22,399 nucleotides of DNA from DATGQT01 sp033720695 (GCA_033720695.1 JAWWCA010000026.1:1-22399); one strand, 5' to 3'. Shown: positions 15,433 to 22,399, counted from the first letter of the stretch. Program-made: numbers and translations. Notes: a model not told the origin generated them from the sequence alone.

Positions 15433-18216
15433 ATGCGCGACGATTCCCCTGACGTGCTCCACGCCGCTTTTCTCTTGCGTTCTCTCGTTCTCGGCCTCCT
15501 CCTGGCCTTCCCGCTCCAAGCCCTCGCCCAGGAGGACGCTCGGACCACGCTCGTCCTGCGTGGGATCGCGGCGACCGAGGCGCTCGACCGGCTCGTCGAG
15601 GCGACGGGCATCGACCTCCTCTACGGCTCGGAGGTGGCGAACGCGCGGCCCGTCTACTGCGCCCTGGAGGACGCCGCGGCCGAGGCCCACCTCCGCTGCA
15701 TCACGGCTGCCGCGGGCCTCGACTTCTACCGGCTCTCGTCGGGGACCTACGTCGTCACGCCGGCCGCGGCCGAGCCGCCTCGGCGCGGCGTGTTCGTGGG
15801 GGAGGTGGTGGACGCCGAGACCGGCGCACCGCTCCCCTACGCCAACGTCTTCCTCGCCGACGCGTCGACGGGGACGGCCGCCACCGAGCGCGGCCTCTTC
15901 GCCTTGGCCGGCCTCGTCGCCGGGCCCCACCGCGTCGTCACGTCCTACGTCGGCTACGAGGCGGCGGTGGACAGCGTGGAGGTGCCGGCGGGGGGGACCG
16001 TCCGCCGCCGCGTCGCGCTCCGCCCGAGCGTCGTGACGCCAGACGGGCTCGTCGTGGTGGACGGGCTGCAGGCGCGGCTGCCCTCCGAGTTCCTCGGCTC
16101 CGACGCCCTCGACCCCGAGGGCTTCGCAGCCCCCGGCACAAGCGTCGCCGGCCCCTCCAGCGTGCTGCGCGAGGCCCCGGCCCGCATCGGCCTCACGTCG
16201 CGCTGGCCGTTCGCCGACCTCCACATCCAGGGCGGCGAGGCCGGCGAGCACCGCACCGCCCTCGACGGCATCCCCATCTTCGAGCCCGTCGCGTTCGGGC
16301 GGCTGTTCTCCGCCTTCAGCCCGCTCGCCGTCGGGCAGGTGACGGTGCGCCGGGCCGGGTTCGGCGCGCCCGCCGGGTCGAGCCTCTCGGGGGCGGTCGA
16401 GGTGGAGCACGCGCTCGCCAGCGGCCCGCCGTCGGTGACGGTCGAGAGCGACCCCTACAGCGGCAACGCGCGGGTCCGGAGCGGCTTCCGCCTCGGCGGG
16501 AACGAGGGCGCCGTGCTCGTGGCCGGGCGTACCGGCCTGTGGGGCGTCTACCGCCCGCCGCCGCTCGACGACGCCATCCGCGACTGGAACCGCGTCGACC
16601 CCCTCCTCAACGCGACGTGGCTCGGGCAGCCGGCCGACGCCGCCTTCGAGCCGCACCGCCACGGCTCCGAGGTCGCCTTCACGGACCTCCACGGCGCGGC
16701 GCGCCTCCGCCTCGGCGCCTTCCGCACCCTGGCCGTCTCGGCCTACCACGGCACGAACCGCGTCGGCACTGAGCTCTTCGCGGCCGGCACCCCCGTCGGC
16801 GCCGCGGCCGACAGCCTCCTCCTCCTCCTGGCTCAGGACCGGTACGCGTGGTCGAACACGGGCGCGCAGATGCGGCACGACTGGCTCGTCGGCGCCCGCC
16901 TCCTCGCCAGCGCTCGCGTCCGCGCCTCGCACCACGCCTTCGAGCACGAGTACGCGTTCGCCGAGCGCGTCGGGGTTTCCTCGACCTCCACGGCCGAGGG
17001 CGAGGCGCTGCTCGAAGCCGAGGTGGCCGCGGACACGCCGGCGCGCGACCTCAACCGGGTGAGCGAGGTGGCGGCCGAGGGCCAGCTGGCCTACAGCTTC
17101 GCGCCGGGCCACACCGTCGAGGCCGGCCTCGCGCTGAGCCGGACCGGCAACCACTTCCACCTCGGCGGCCAGAACGCGCCCGTCGGCCGCGGCTTCCGCC
17201 TCCTCGACCGCCGCGACGCGGCGTGGCTGGTGTCGGGCCACGTCGAGGACCGCCTCTCGCTCGGGCTCCGCACCGTCGTCGAGGCCGGGGCGCGCGTGAC
17301 CTACGTGCCCGCGCGGCGGCAGGCCTACGTCGAGCCGCGCCTGGCCGTGCGGCACGACCTCCCGCGCTCGCCGCTCGGCCTCGTGGCCCTGCGCGGGGCC
17401 GCCGGCCTCTACCGCCAGTTCGTCAACAGCTTCGAGCTCTCGACGATCGGGCCGAGCGCGCTCGTGCCGGCCACGCGCTTCTGGCTCCCGGTGGACGAGG
17501 CGCTCGCGCCGCCGCTCGCCTACCACGCCGCCGCCGACGTGCTCGTCGAGCCGGGGGAGGGCTGGGCCGTGCGCGGCGAGGCCTACGTCAAGGTGCAGCC
17601 CTCGCTCCTCGACCTCGACTACGGCGTGCTCCTCGCCCCCGCCGACGACGACGCCCCGTTCGTCGTCGAGACCGACGGGCGCGCCTTCGGGGCCGGGCTC
17701 TCCGTCGAGCGCCGGACGACGCGCACGGCCACCCGCCTCGCCTACGCCTACGCCCACGCCGAGCGCCGCTACCCCGGCCGCTTCGACGACCGCCGCGTAA
17801 CGACGCCCTGGACCGAGCCGCACCGTCTCAGCGCGGCCCTCGACGTCCGCCTCGGCGGCGGCCTCACCGCGCTCGCCCGCGGCCGCGGCGCGTGGGGCCG
17901 TGCCTGGGCCTTCCGCCGCGCCTACTACGACTACCTCCCCGCGCACGCCTCGGGCGCCTACGGCACCTACGGCTTCGACACGCCCGAGGACGATCAGGCC
18001 GAGGCCACCCTCGTTCTCGACCTCGGCCTCCGCTACGTCCGCCCGCTCGGCCTGGCCCGGCTGGAGGTGGCCGCCGAGGTCGCCAACGTCCTCGATCGCG
18101 CCAACGTCCTCGACTGGAGCCTGGAGCCGAGCGCCCAGGCGCCGGGGAGCTTCGAGCGCGTCGAGCGGACGCTCCCGGGCCTCACGCCGTCCCTCCGCGT
18201 CCAGCTCCACTTTTAG
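15433..18216 (+). CDS. TonB-dependent outer-membrane receptor/transducer with STN domain
   Basis: This 927-aa outer-membrane protein is the third member of the sigma-fecR operon. A signal peptide covers residues 1 to about 33 (LLRSLVLGLLLAFPLQALAQ). An STN (secretin/TonB short N-terminal) domain follows at about 36-112, the part that contacts FecR in FecA-type signalling; it holds two Cys (YCALED, LRCITA) that could form a disulfide. A carboxypeptidase-like regulatory domain is at about 118-200 (GVFVGEVVDAETGAPLPYANV). The plug is at about 210-330 (DLHIQGGEAGEHRTALDGIPI, split as LHIQGGEAG and LDGIPI). The beta-barrel runs to a terminal Phe (VQLHF). No susD gene follows, so a FecA-like role in uptake of iron or another nutrient is more likely than a glycan locus; the ligand is unknown. 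Confidence 0.92.
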   Translation: MRDDSPDVLHAAFLLRSLVLGLLLAFPLQALAQEDARTTLVLRGIAATEALDRLVEATGIDLLYGSEVANARPVYCALEDAAAEAHLRCITAAAGLDFYRLSSGTYVVTPAAAEPPRRGVFVGEVVDAETGAPLPYANVFLADASTGTAATERGLFALAGLVAGPHRVVTSYVGYEAAVDSVEVPAGGTVRRRVALRPSVVTPDGLVVVDGLQARLPSEFLGSDALDPEGFAAPGTSVAGPSSVLREAPARIGLTSRWPFADLHIQGGEAGEHRTALDGIPIFEPVAFGRLFSAFSPLAVGQVTVRRAGFGAPAGSSLSGAVEVEHALASGPPSVTVESDPYSGNARVRSGFRLGGNEGAVLVAGRTGLWGVYRPPPLDDAIRDWNRVDPLLNATWLGQPADAAFEPHRHGSEVAFTDLHGAARLRLGAFRTLAVSAYHGTNRVGTELFAAGTPVGAAADSLLLLLAQDRYAWSNTGAQMRHDWLVGARLLASARVRASHHAFEHEYAFAERVGVSSTSTAEGEALLEAEVAADTPARDLNRVSEVAAEGQLAYSFAPGHTVEAGLALSRTGNHFHLGGQNAPVGRGFRLLDRRDAAWLVSGHVEDRLSLGLRTVVEAGARVTYVPARRQAYVEPRLAVRHDLPRSPLGLVALRGAAGLYRQFVNSFELSTIGPSALVPATRFWLPVDEALAPPLAYHAAADVLVEPGEGWAVRGEAYVKVQPSLLDLDYGVLLAPADDDAPFVVETDGRAFGAGLSVERRTTRTATRLAYAYAHAERRYPGRFDDRRVTTPWTEPHRLSAALDVRLGGGLTALARGRGAWGRAWAFRRAYYDYLPAHASGAYGTYGFDTPEDDQAEATLVLDLGLRYVRPLGLARLEVAAEVANVLDRANVLDWSLEPSAQAPGSFERVERTLPGLTPSLRVQLHF

Positions 18217-18225
18217 CCGCCGGCC

Positions 18226-18266
18226 GACTGGTCATCGCTTGTCGGTGCCGGGTACTGGAGGTGATC
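18226..18266 (+). promoter_or_regulatory. Second copy of the sigma-operon promoter/operator motif
   Basis: GACTGGTCA (18226-18234), then 18 bases, then TACTGG (18253 onward) repeats the layout at 13705-13739; CGGTGC-N-GGGTA in the spacer is also shared. It starts 10 bases after the receptor stop codon. It ends in GGAGGTGATC (18257-18266), a 10-base complement of the usual 16S rRNA 3' end, but no start codon sits at a suitable distance. Confidence 0.45.
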
Positions 18267-18395
18267 GGGCCCGCCGGAGCGCGGTTCTGCCGGGGGTGCG
18301 ACCCCGCACCGTCGGCGCGGCTCAGGACCCTCGTTCTGGCGGCCCGTCTCCTTGGCGCCCGCCCTGCTGCGTAAGCGGGGCGGGCGTTCTTGTGT
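18260..18395 (+). ncRNA. Candidate small RNA or structured 3' UTR
   Basis: Following the motif at 18226 are a 12-bp-type stem (18289-18300 with 18305-18316; ten Watson-Crick pairs, one G-U, one mismatch, ACCC loop) and then the terminator at 18356-18395. This would give a transcript of about 130 bases. It could equally be the structured 3' UTR of the receptor mRNA. A 37-codon frame from GTG 18261 to TAA 18374 exists but resembles nothing known. Confidence 0.3.
18356..18395 (+). terminator. Intrinsic terminator between the receptor gene and tgt
   Basis: Perfect 9-bp arms CGCCCGCCC (18356-18364) and GGGCGGGCG (18378-18386) close a 13-base loop and are followed by TTCTTGTGT. The T-rich side faces plus-strand transcription from the receptor gene. 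It may also stop tgt transcription arriving from the other side. Confidence 0.7.
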
Positions 18396-18401
18396 GGGCT
18401 G

Positions 18402-19550
18402 CTAGAGCCGGCGGCTCACGCGGGGCAGCCACTCGGCCCGCCACGCCTCGAACCGGCCCGCCACGATCGCCGCGCGCATCGCGCGCATGAGCCAGAGGTA
18501 GAAGGCGAGGTTCTGCATCGAGGCGATCTCCATGAACAGCGGCTCGTTGGCGAGCGTGAGGTGGCGGAGGTACCCCTTCGTGAACGTCTGTGCGGCGTAG
18601 TGGTCGAGCCCGGGGTCCACCGGCTCCCAGCACGCCTTCCACTTCGCGTTCTTGATGTTGAGCGTGCCCTCGGTCGTGAAGAGGGTGCCGTTGCGGCCGT
18701 TGCGCGTCGGCATCACGCAGTCGAACAGGTCGACGCCGCGGGCCACGTTCTCGATGAGGTTGGCCGGCGTGCCGACGCCCATGAGGTAGCGCGGGCGGTC
18801 GGCGGGCAGCCTCTCGGTGCAGACCTCGACGATCGCGTACATCACCTCGGCGGCCTCGCCGACGGAGAGGCCACCGATGGCGTAGCCCGGCGCGTCGAGC
18901 GCCACGAGGGCCTCGGCGCTCTCGCGGCGGACGGCCGGGTAGACGGCGCCCTGCACGATGGGGAAGAGCGCCTGCCGGTGGCCGTAGCGCGGCTCGGTCT
19001 CGCGGAGGCGCGCGAACGCACGCTCGGCCCACCGGACCGTCCGCGCGTTCGACTCGCGGGCGTACGCCTCCGAGACGTCGGCCGGCGGGCACTCGTCGAG
19101 CACCATCATGATGTCCGAGCCGATGTCGCGCTGGGTGTCGACGACGGACTCCGGCGTGAAGAGATGGTGGCTCCCGTCGAGGTGGCTCTGGAAGCGGACG
19201 CCCTCCTCGGAGAGGTCGCGGAGCTCGGCGAGGGAGAAGACCTGGTAGCCACCGGAGTCGGTGAGGATGGGGCCGTCCCACGCCATGAAGCGGTGGAGGC
19301 CGCCGGCGCTTCGCAGCACCTCGCGCCCCGGCCGGAGGAGGAGGTGGTACGTGTTGCCGAGGAGGATCTGCGCGCGGACGTCGGCGCGGAGGGCGCGCGG
19401 CGAGACGGCCTTCACCGAGCCGGCCGTGCCGACGGGCATGAAGATGGGCGTCTCGACCGGGCCGTGGTCCGTCGTGAAGCGGCCGGCGCGGGCGCGGCCG
19501 TCCTCGGCGTCGAGGGCGAACGAGAAGGGGGGGGCGTCGGTCTGGGTCAT
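18402..19550 (-). CDS. tgt: tRNA-guanine transglycosylase with degenerate zinc site
   Basis: The enzyme exchanges guanine-34 for preQ1 in tRNAs with GUN anticodons, leading to queuosine. At 382 aa it has bacterial Tgt length. Catalytic residues are present: Asp98 (TDSGGYQVFSL) and the nucleophile Asp277 (FDCVMPTRNGRNG); substrate-pocket motifs GGLSVGE (227-233) and YLMGVGTP (255-262) are intact. The usual zinc ligands (C-x-C-x2-C and a later His) are not: the aligned segment reads DPGLDHYAAQTFTKGYLRHL, and the T-I-H-N-like position reads SMQN (Gln346). The start is the ATG at 19550 (MTQTDAPPFSF); a 27-residue upstream extension is Arg-rich and not family-like. It is the last gene of the minus-strand run from mlaF. 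Confidence 0.95.
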   Translation of the reverse strand: MTQTDAPPFSFALDAEDGRARAGRFTTDHGPVETPIFMPVGTAGSVKAVSPRALRADVRAQILLGNTYHLLLRPGREVLRSAGGLHRFMAWDGPILTDSGGYQVFSLAELRDLSEEGVRFQSHLDGSHHLFTPESVVDTQRDIGSDIMMVLDECPPADVSEAYARESNARTVRWAERAFARLRETEPRYGHRQALFPIVQGAVYPAVRRESAEALVALDAPGYAIGGLSVGEAAEVMYAIVEVCTERLPADRPRYLMGVGTPANLIENVARGVDLFDCVMPTRNGRNGTLFTTEGTLNIKNAKWKACWEPVDPGLDHYAAQTFTKGYLRHLTLANEPLFMEIASMQNLAFYLWLMRAMRAAIVAGRFEAWRAEWLPRVSRRL

Positions 19551-19602
19551 CGGACGGGAACGGGCCAGCCGCCGCCCCGATCCCCCGGCGGCGCGGTCTC
19601 CC

Positions 19603-20895
19603 TCACGCCGTCTCCGGCACGACGACGGCACGCTGGCCCTCGATGTTGAGCGCGAGCTGGTCGCGGTAGGCTCTGTAGAGCCCCACGATCAGCGCCGTCG
19701 CGGGCACGGCGATGAGGAGGCCGAGGAAGCCGAGGAGCGCGCTGAAGACGAACAGTGAGAAGATGATCAGCACGGGGTGGAGCCCCACCTGCTGGCTCAT
19801 GATGCTCGGCGTCAGCACGCTCTGCTCCAGGAACGACTGCCCCACGAGCACGGCGATCGTGACGATGAGGTCGGCGGTGGTCCCGAACGCGAGCATGAGC
19901 AGGCCGCCGATGACGTAGGTCATGATGGCGCCGAGGTTCGGGATCATGTTGAGGAGCCCCGCCATCAGCCCGATCAGGAGCGCGAACGGGACGCCGAAGA
20001 CGAGGAGCGCCACGCTCACGATCACGGCGGCGATGAGCGAGATCGTGATCTGCCCGCGGAGGTAGTTCCCCACCACGCCGCTCGTGTGCGAGAGGTAGCG
20101 GCGGTTGCCCCGGTAGCGCGGGAACAGCCGCACGATGGCGAGCCGGATCGCGGGGTAGTCCTTGAGGACGTAGAAGAGGAGGATGGGGACGAGCGCGACC
20201 GTCGTCAGCAGCCCGATGAGGGTGCCGACCGAGCGCGTGACGGCCGCCGCGGCCTCGGGCACCTGCCCCACGACGGCGTTGATCTGGCCGGGGAGGAACG
20301 TGCCGAGCTGCTCCATGAGCTGCTCGCGGTCTACGAGCCCGGCCGCGTCGAGGTCGTTGAGGATCTTCGCCTCCGCCACCCACTGCGGCAGCACCGTGGC
20401 GAGGGCCACGAGGTTCGTCGCCAGCGTCTGGAGCTGGCGCACGAGCGTCGGCACGAGGAGGAGGACGAACAGCACGAGCAGGCCCACCACAACGAGCGTG
20501 AGGACGAGCGAGCTCACCCAGCGCGGCACCTTCCACCGCCGCTTCGCCGCCGTCACCGCCGGGTTGAGGAGGTAGGCGAGGATGAAGACGATCACGAACG
20601 GGACGAGCACGCCGCCGAGCGTCCGCAGGAGCCACATCGAGAGGACGAACCCGCCCGCGAGCAGGAGGGCGCGCACGGCCGCGTGCTTCCGCAGCGGCCA
20701 CAGCAGGATCAGCCCCGTCGCGGCCACGACGAGCGGGTTCAGCGCCGCGCCGTACTCCAGGAGAAGGAACAGGAAGGCCGCCAGCCCGCCGAGGACGAGG
20801 AGGCCCTGGAGCACGACGGCGCGCGCGTCGGCGAGGGGGAAGGGCTCCGAGGCCGGGGCCTCGCCGGCCGGGGGAGGAGTGGGGGGCGCGAGCAT
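19603..20895 (-). CDS. AI-2E/PerM-family transporter
   Basis: This 430-aa polytopic inner-membrane protein of the AI-2E transporter (PerM/YdgG/TqsA) family has hydrophobic segments at about residues 26-47, 52-67, 76-110, 128-150, 224-243, 284-305, 307-345 and 374-408. Family signatures include YVLKDYP (242-248), NYLRGQ (277-282) and NMIPNLGA (316-323). A soluble stretch at about 155-220 is typical. Substrates of this family differ and are mostly unknown (autoinducer-2 export, Na+/H+ exchange), so none is assigned. The ATG at 20895 starts 7 bp after the mlaD stop; a longer in-frame extension would overlap mlaD and is rejected. The N-terminus is Pro-rich and cytoplasmic. Confidence 0.92.
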   Translation of the reverse strand: MLAPPTPPPAGEAPASEPFPLADARAVVLQGLLVLGGLAAFLFLLLEYGAALNPLVVAATGLILLWPLRKHAAVRALLLAGGFVLSMWLLRTLGGVLVPFVIVFILAYLLNPAVTAAKRRWKVPRWVSSLVLTLVVVGLLVLFVLLLVPTLVRQLQTLATNLVALATVLPQWVAEAKILNDLDAAGLVDREQLMEQLGTFLPGQINAVVGQVPEAAAAVTRSVGTLIGLLTTVALVPILLFYVLKDYPAIRLAIVRLFPRYRGNRRYLSHTSGVVGNYLRGQITISLIAAVIVSVALLVFGVPFALLIGLMAGLLNMIPNLGAIMTYVIGGLLMLAFGTTADLIVTIAVLVGQSFLEQSVLTPSIMSQQVGLHPVLIIFSLFVFSALLGFLGLLIAVPATALIVGLYRAYRDQLALNIEGQRAVVVPETA

Positions 20896-20902
20896 CGGGG
20901 GG

Positions 20903-22057
20903 CTAGCGCGACCCCGAGGGGCCGGACCCCGAGGGGCCGGACCCCGAGGGGCCCGGGCGGGTGTCGGCCTCAGGCGGGGGCAGCGGCGCCGTCCCCACGT
21001 CGAGCGCGGGCGGGACCGCCACGCCCTGCGCCTCCATCGCCGTCCGCAGCGCCTCGATCTCCTGCTGCTGCTGGTAGAGCCGCCGCTCCCACTCCTGGAG
21101 CGACTGGTAGGTCTCGGCGAGCGCGCGCTCGCGGATCTCGAACGGCGCCATCTCGAGGTAGCCCCGCTCCTCGAAGTACGGCTTGAAGAGGAAGTTGTGC
21201 TTGAGCGCCTCCATGTTCTCGGCGAACCGGAATGCGCCGACGGCGCCCCACCCGGCCGCCGTCTCGAACCGCTCCGTGATGGAGCGGATGTCGGTCGAGA
21301 TCGTCGTGAGCTGCTCGCTGGCCTGGAGGAGCGCGACGTACATCGAGTCGTCGTTGAGGAACCGGGCGACGGTGCCGTCGCCGGTGTAGAGCCGCTGGAT
21401 GACCTCGTTGACGCCGGCCGAGGCGTCGGCGGCAATCGCGACGAGGGCGTCGGCGCGGCCGGTGAAGCTCTCGAGCGCGCCGCGGAACGAGGCCGTCGTG
21501 AGCACGGTCTCCTCGTAGAGGCGGGGGTCGTAGAGGAACCGCCCGAGCGTGCCCTCGCCCGTCCGCACGTCCTGCATCATCGTCGTCAGGCCGACGGTCA
21601 CGGAGTCGAACCGGGCGACGGAGTCGAAGAGGCGGTCCGAGACCTCGCTGAAGTCGAGGGGGTCGCGGCCGGCGATCCGCGCGTTGTCGGCGGCGGCGGG
21701 CTGGCTCGGCGTGCCGCCCTGGATCGAGACGACGACGTTGCCGACGAGGCCGTCGGTCTGGATCACGGCGCGGGAGTCCTCGCGGATGAGGTTGCGCGCG
21801 TCGTCGCGGATCCGCATCGTCACGGTGATGGGGAGGCCCGGCGCCTCGGGGAGGAGCACCTGGTCCACGCGGCCCACCGAGATCCCCTGGTAGTAGACCG
21901 TGGCCCCGGGCTGGAGCCCGCCGACGGCCTCGAACTCGGCGCGGATGGCGTAGGTGTCCGAGAGGAGGAACGTCCGGTTGGCGAGGACGAACAGCGCGAG
22001 GACGAAGAGGACGACGCCGCTGAGGACGACGAGGCCGAGGCGGGCTTGGCGCGACAT
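20903..22057 (-). CDS. mlaD: MCE/MlaD-family lipid-trafficking protein
   Basis: This is the substrate-binding subunit of an MCE-type ABC system that moves phospholipids between membranes. A single N-terminal membrane anchor lies at about residues 7-27 (LGLVVLSGVVLFVLALFVL) and an MCE domain at about 36-115 (AEFEAVGGLQPGATVYYQGI, then SVGRVDQV and VSIQGG). A long helical C-terminal part (about 125-350) follows, including a Gln/Glu-rich probable coiled coil (WERRLYQQQQEIEALRTAME). At 384 aa it is longer than E. coli MlaD (183 aa), as is usual in Bacteroidota. The tail is a GPSGS repeat. The ATG at 22057 is clear. mlaF lies upstream and the AI-2E-family gene is 7 bp downstream. Confidence 0.93.
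   Translation of the reverse strand: MSRQARLGLVVLSGVVLFVLALFVLANRTFLLSDTYAIRAEFEAVGGLQPGATVYYQGISVGRVDQVLLPEAPGLPITVTMRIRDDARNLIREDSRAVIQTDGLVGNVVVSIQGGTPSQPAAADNARIAGRDPLDFSEVSDRLFDSVARFDSVTVGLTTMMQDVRTGEGTLGRFLYDPRLYEETVLTTASFRGALESFTGRADALVAIAADASAGVNEVIQRLYTGDGTVARFLNDDSMYVALLQASEQLTTISTDIRSITERFETAAGWGAVGAFRFAENMEALKHNFLFKPYFEERGYLEMAPFEIRERALAETYQSLQEWERRLYQQQQEIEALRTAMEAQGVAVPPALDVGTAPLPPPEADTRPGPSGSGPSGSGPSGSR
20911..20955. repeat. Three tandem 15-bp repeats at the mlaD 3' end
   Basis: ACCCCGAGGGGCCGG occurs twice exactly (20911-20925, 20926-20940), and a third copy differs at the last bases (20941-20955). On the coding strand the repeats give GPSGS units ending in Arg at the MlaD C-terminus. 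Each unit contains the palindrome CCCCGAGGGG-like core, so the tract could fold. Being a multiple of three, copy-number change would not shift the frame. Confidence 0.9.
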
Positions 22058-22079
22058 GGGGCAGCGGGTGTGGGGACGG

Positions 22080-22110
22080 GAACGTTAGCCCGGTTCGGTG
22101 GGCGGCGCAA
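22080..22110 (-). promoter_or_regulatory. Candidate promoter for mlaD
   Basis: On the minus strand TTG (22110-22108) and TAACGTTC (22087-22080) are separated by exactly 20 bases, matching the spacing of the Bacteroidota promoter; the -7 element differs from TAnnTTTG at two places. The ATG lies 22 bases downstream. It would let mlaD and later genes be expressed apart from mlaF. Confidence 0.5.
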
Positions 22111-22145
22111 GTCGGAGCCGCAGGAGCGGAGCACCGCGGGCGGGC

Positions 22146-22159
22146 GCGCCGGCCGGCGC
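22146..22159. repeat. 14-bp perfect palindrome after the mlaF stop
   Basis: GCGCCGGCCGGCGC is self-complementary and directly abuts the mlaF stop codon at 22160-22162. It may form a short hairpin or be a by-product of high GC. No T-tract follows on the minus strand. Confidence 0.35.
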
Positions 22160-22399
22160 TCAGGCGGCGCCGTAGGCCTCGGTCCCCTCGAAGAACTCCC
22201 GGAGCGCGGGGTGGTCCGCGTTCCGGACCTCGTCGAGCGTGCCGGAGGCGATGATCTTCCCCTCGTAGAGGAAGTTGGCGCGGTCGGTGATGATCTGGGC
22301 GGCGAGGAGGTCGTGCGTGATGGAGATCGACGAGATGCCACGCTCGTCGCGGAGCTTGACGATGAGGTCGGAGACGACGCGGACGCTCACGGGGTCGAG
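22160..22399 (-). CDS. mlaF: MlaF-like ABC transporter ATP-binding protein, 5' partial
   Basis: Only the last 79 codons are inside the window; the gene runs off the right edge. The frame opens with Leu-Asp-Pro then VSVRVVSDLI, the D-loop that follows Walker B in ABC ATPases. The H-loop His is in SISITHDLLAA, and ANFLYEGKIIASGTLDEV is the usual C-terminal signature of the MlaF/Ttg2A type. An internal GTG at 22390 should not be taken as the start. It energises lipid transport with a permease (MlaE, expected beyond the edge) and the MlaD gene 102 bp downstream. Identification as MlaF rests on the family signature plus its position next to mlaD. Confidence 0.9.
   Translation of the reverse strand, partial: LDPVSVRVVSDLIVKLRDERGISSISITHDLLAAQIITDRANFLYEGKIIASGTLDEVRNADHPALREFFEGTEAYGAA

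Noticed and set aside
15331..18210. A 959-codon open frame on the minus strand opposite the TonB receptor gene
   Set aside because: It mirrors the receptor gene codon for codon, has a composition rich in Arg, Gly, Val and Glu with no domain, and is a typical shadow in very GC-rich DNA.
13766..18216. Polysaccharide utilisation locus
   Set aside because: No susD, glycoside hydrolase or sulfatase gene accompanies the receptor.
18261..18374. 37-codon frame starting GTG in the region between the receptor gene and tgt
   Set aside because: The GTG lies inside the SD-like sequence itself, the product is Arg/Ala-rich without similarity I can see, and its stop falls in the terminator loop.
19551..19631. 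27-residue N-terminal extension of tgt
   Set aside because: Arg/Gly-rich, not found in the Tgt family, and it runs into the end of the AI-2E-family gene; the ATG at 19550 matches the normal N-terminus.
20896..21435. 180-residue N-terminal extension of the AI-2E-family gene
   Set aside because: It is an out-of-frame reading of the mlaD 3' part; the ATG at 20895 gives a normal family length.
1..22399. CRISPR arrays, insertion sequences, prophage genes, tRNA or rRNA genes
   Set aside because: No regular short repeats with spacers, no transposase or integrase motifs, no inverted-repeat-bounded elements and no recognisable structural RNA sequence were found on either strand.

Overview
This is a very GC-rich (about 70% or more by eye), gene-dense chromosomal window. 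I infer a Bacteroidota-lineage organism, most likely Rhodothermota/Rhodothermales of the Rubricoccaceae type. Three proteins end in a type IX secretion (T9SS) type A sorting domain. One operon is an ECF sigma - FecR - TonB-dependent receptor set with an STN domain. At least one promoter fits the Bacteroidota form TTG-N20-TAnnTTTG. No rRNA, tRNA, CRISPR array, transposase or phage gene was seen. No gene-free gap exceeds about 210 bases.

Layout. (1) Positions 1-1692 (+): 3' part of a secreted Asp-box (sialidase-type propeller) protein with a T9SS tail; its 5' end runs off the window through a suspicious G/C homopolymer. (2) 1794-4961 (+): an unrecognised 527-aa protein with an acidic disordered middle, then pccB, 15 bp apart. 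(3) 5111-6988 (+): an MltD-like murein transglycosylase with two LysM domains and a clear promoter. It converges, across a strong hairpin, on (4) a minus-strand group 10559-7064: ispH of the plant/cyanobacterial form, a SAM methyltransferase and an M20 dipeptidase; the last two share an ATGA overlap. (5) 10744-13600 (+): two secreted T9SS cargo proteins, one with a lamin-tail domain and one with duplicated DUF4397 units. They share a near-identical sorting-domain cassette. (6) 13766-18216 (+): the ECF sigma, FecR and TonB-dependent transducer operon. (7) Minus strand from the right edge to 18402: mlaF (partial), mlaD, an AI-2E/PerM-family membrane protein and tgt.

How it works together. The ECF-FecR-receptor block is a cell-surface signalling and uptake system: the receptor senses a ligand, FecR carries the signal across the inner membrane, and the sigma factor then activates transcription. 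No SusD partner is present, so a FecA-like nutrient or iron role is more likely than a polysaccharide locus. The mla genes belong to MCE-type phospholipid trafficking at the envelope. PccB serves propionyl-CoA metabolism and IspH the MEP isoprenoid pathway. Most of the window is ordinary core genome.

The points most worth a second look are: a promoter/operator-like motif upstream of the sigma factor that recurs just after the receptor gene, where it precedes two hairpins and a T-rich tail (a possible small RNA); a Tgt in which all four expected zinc ligands are replaced; the shared sorting-domain cassette; and a hairpin between fecR and the receptor gene.
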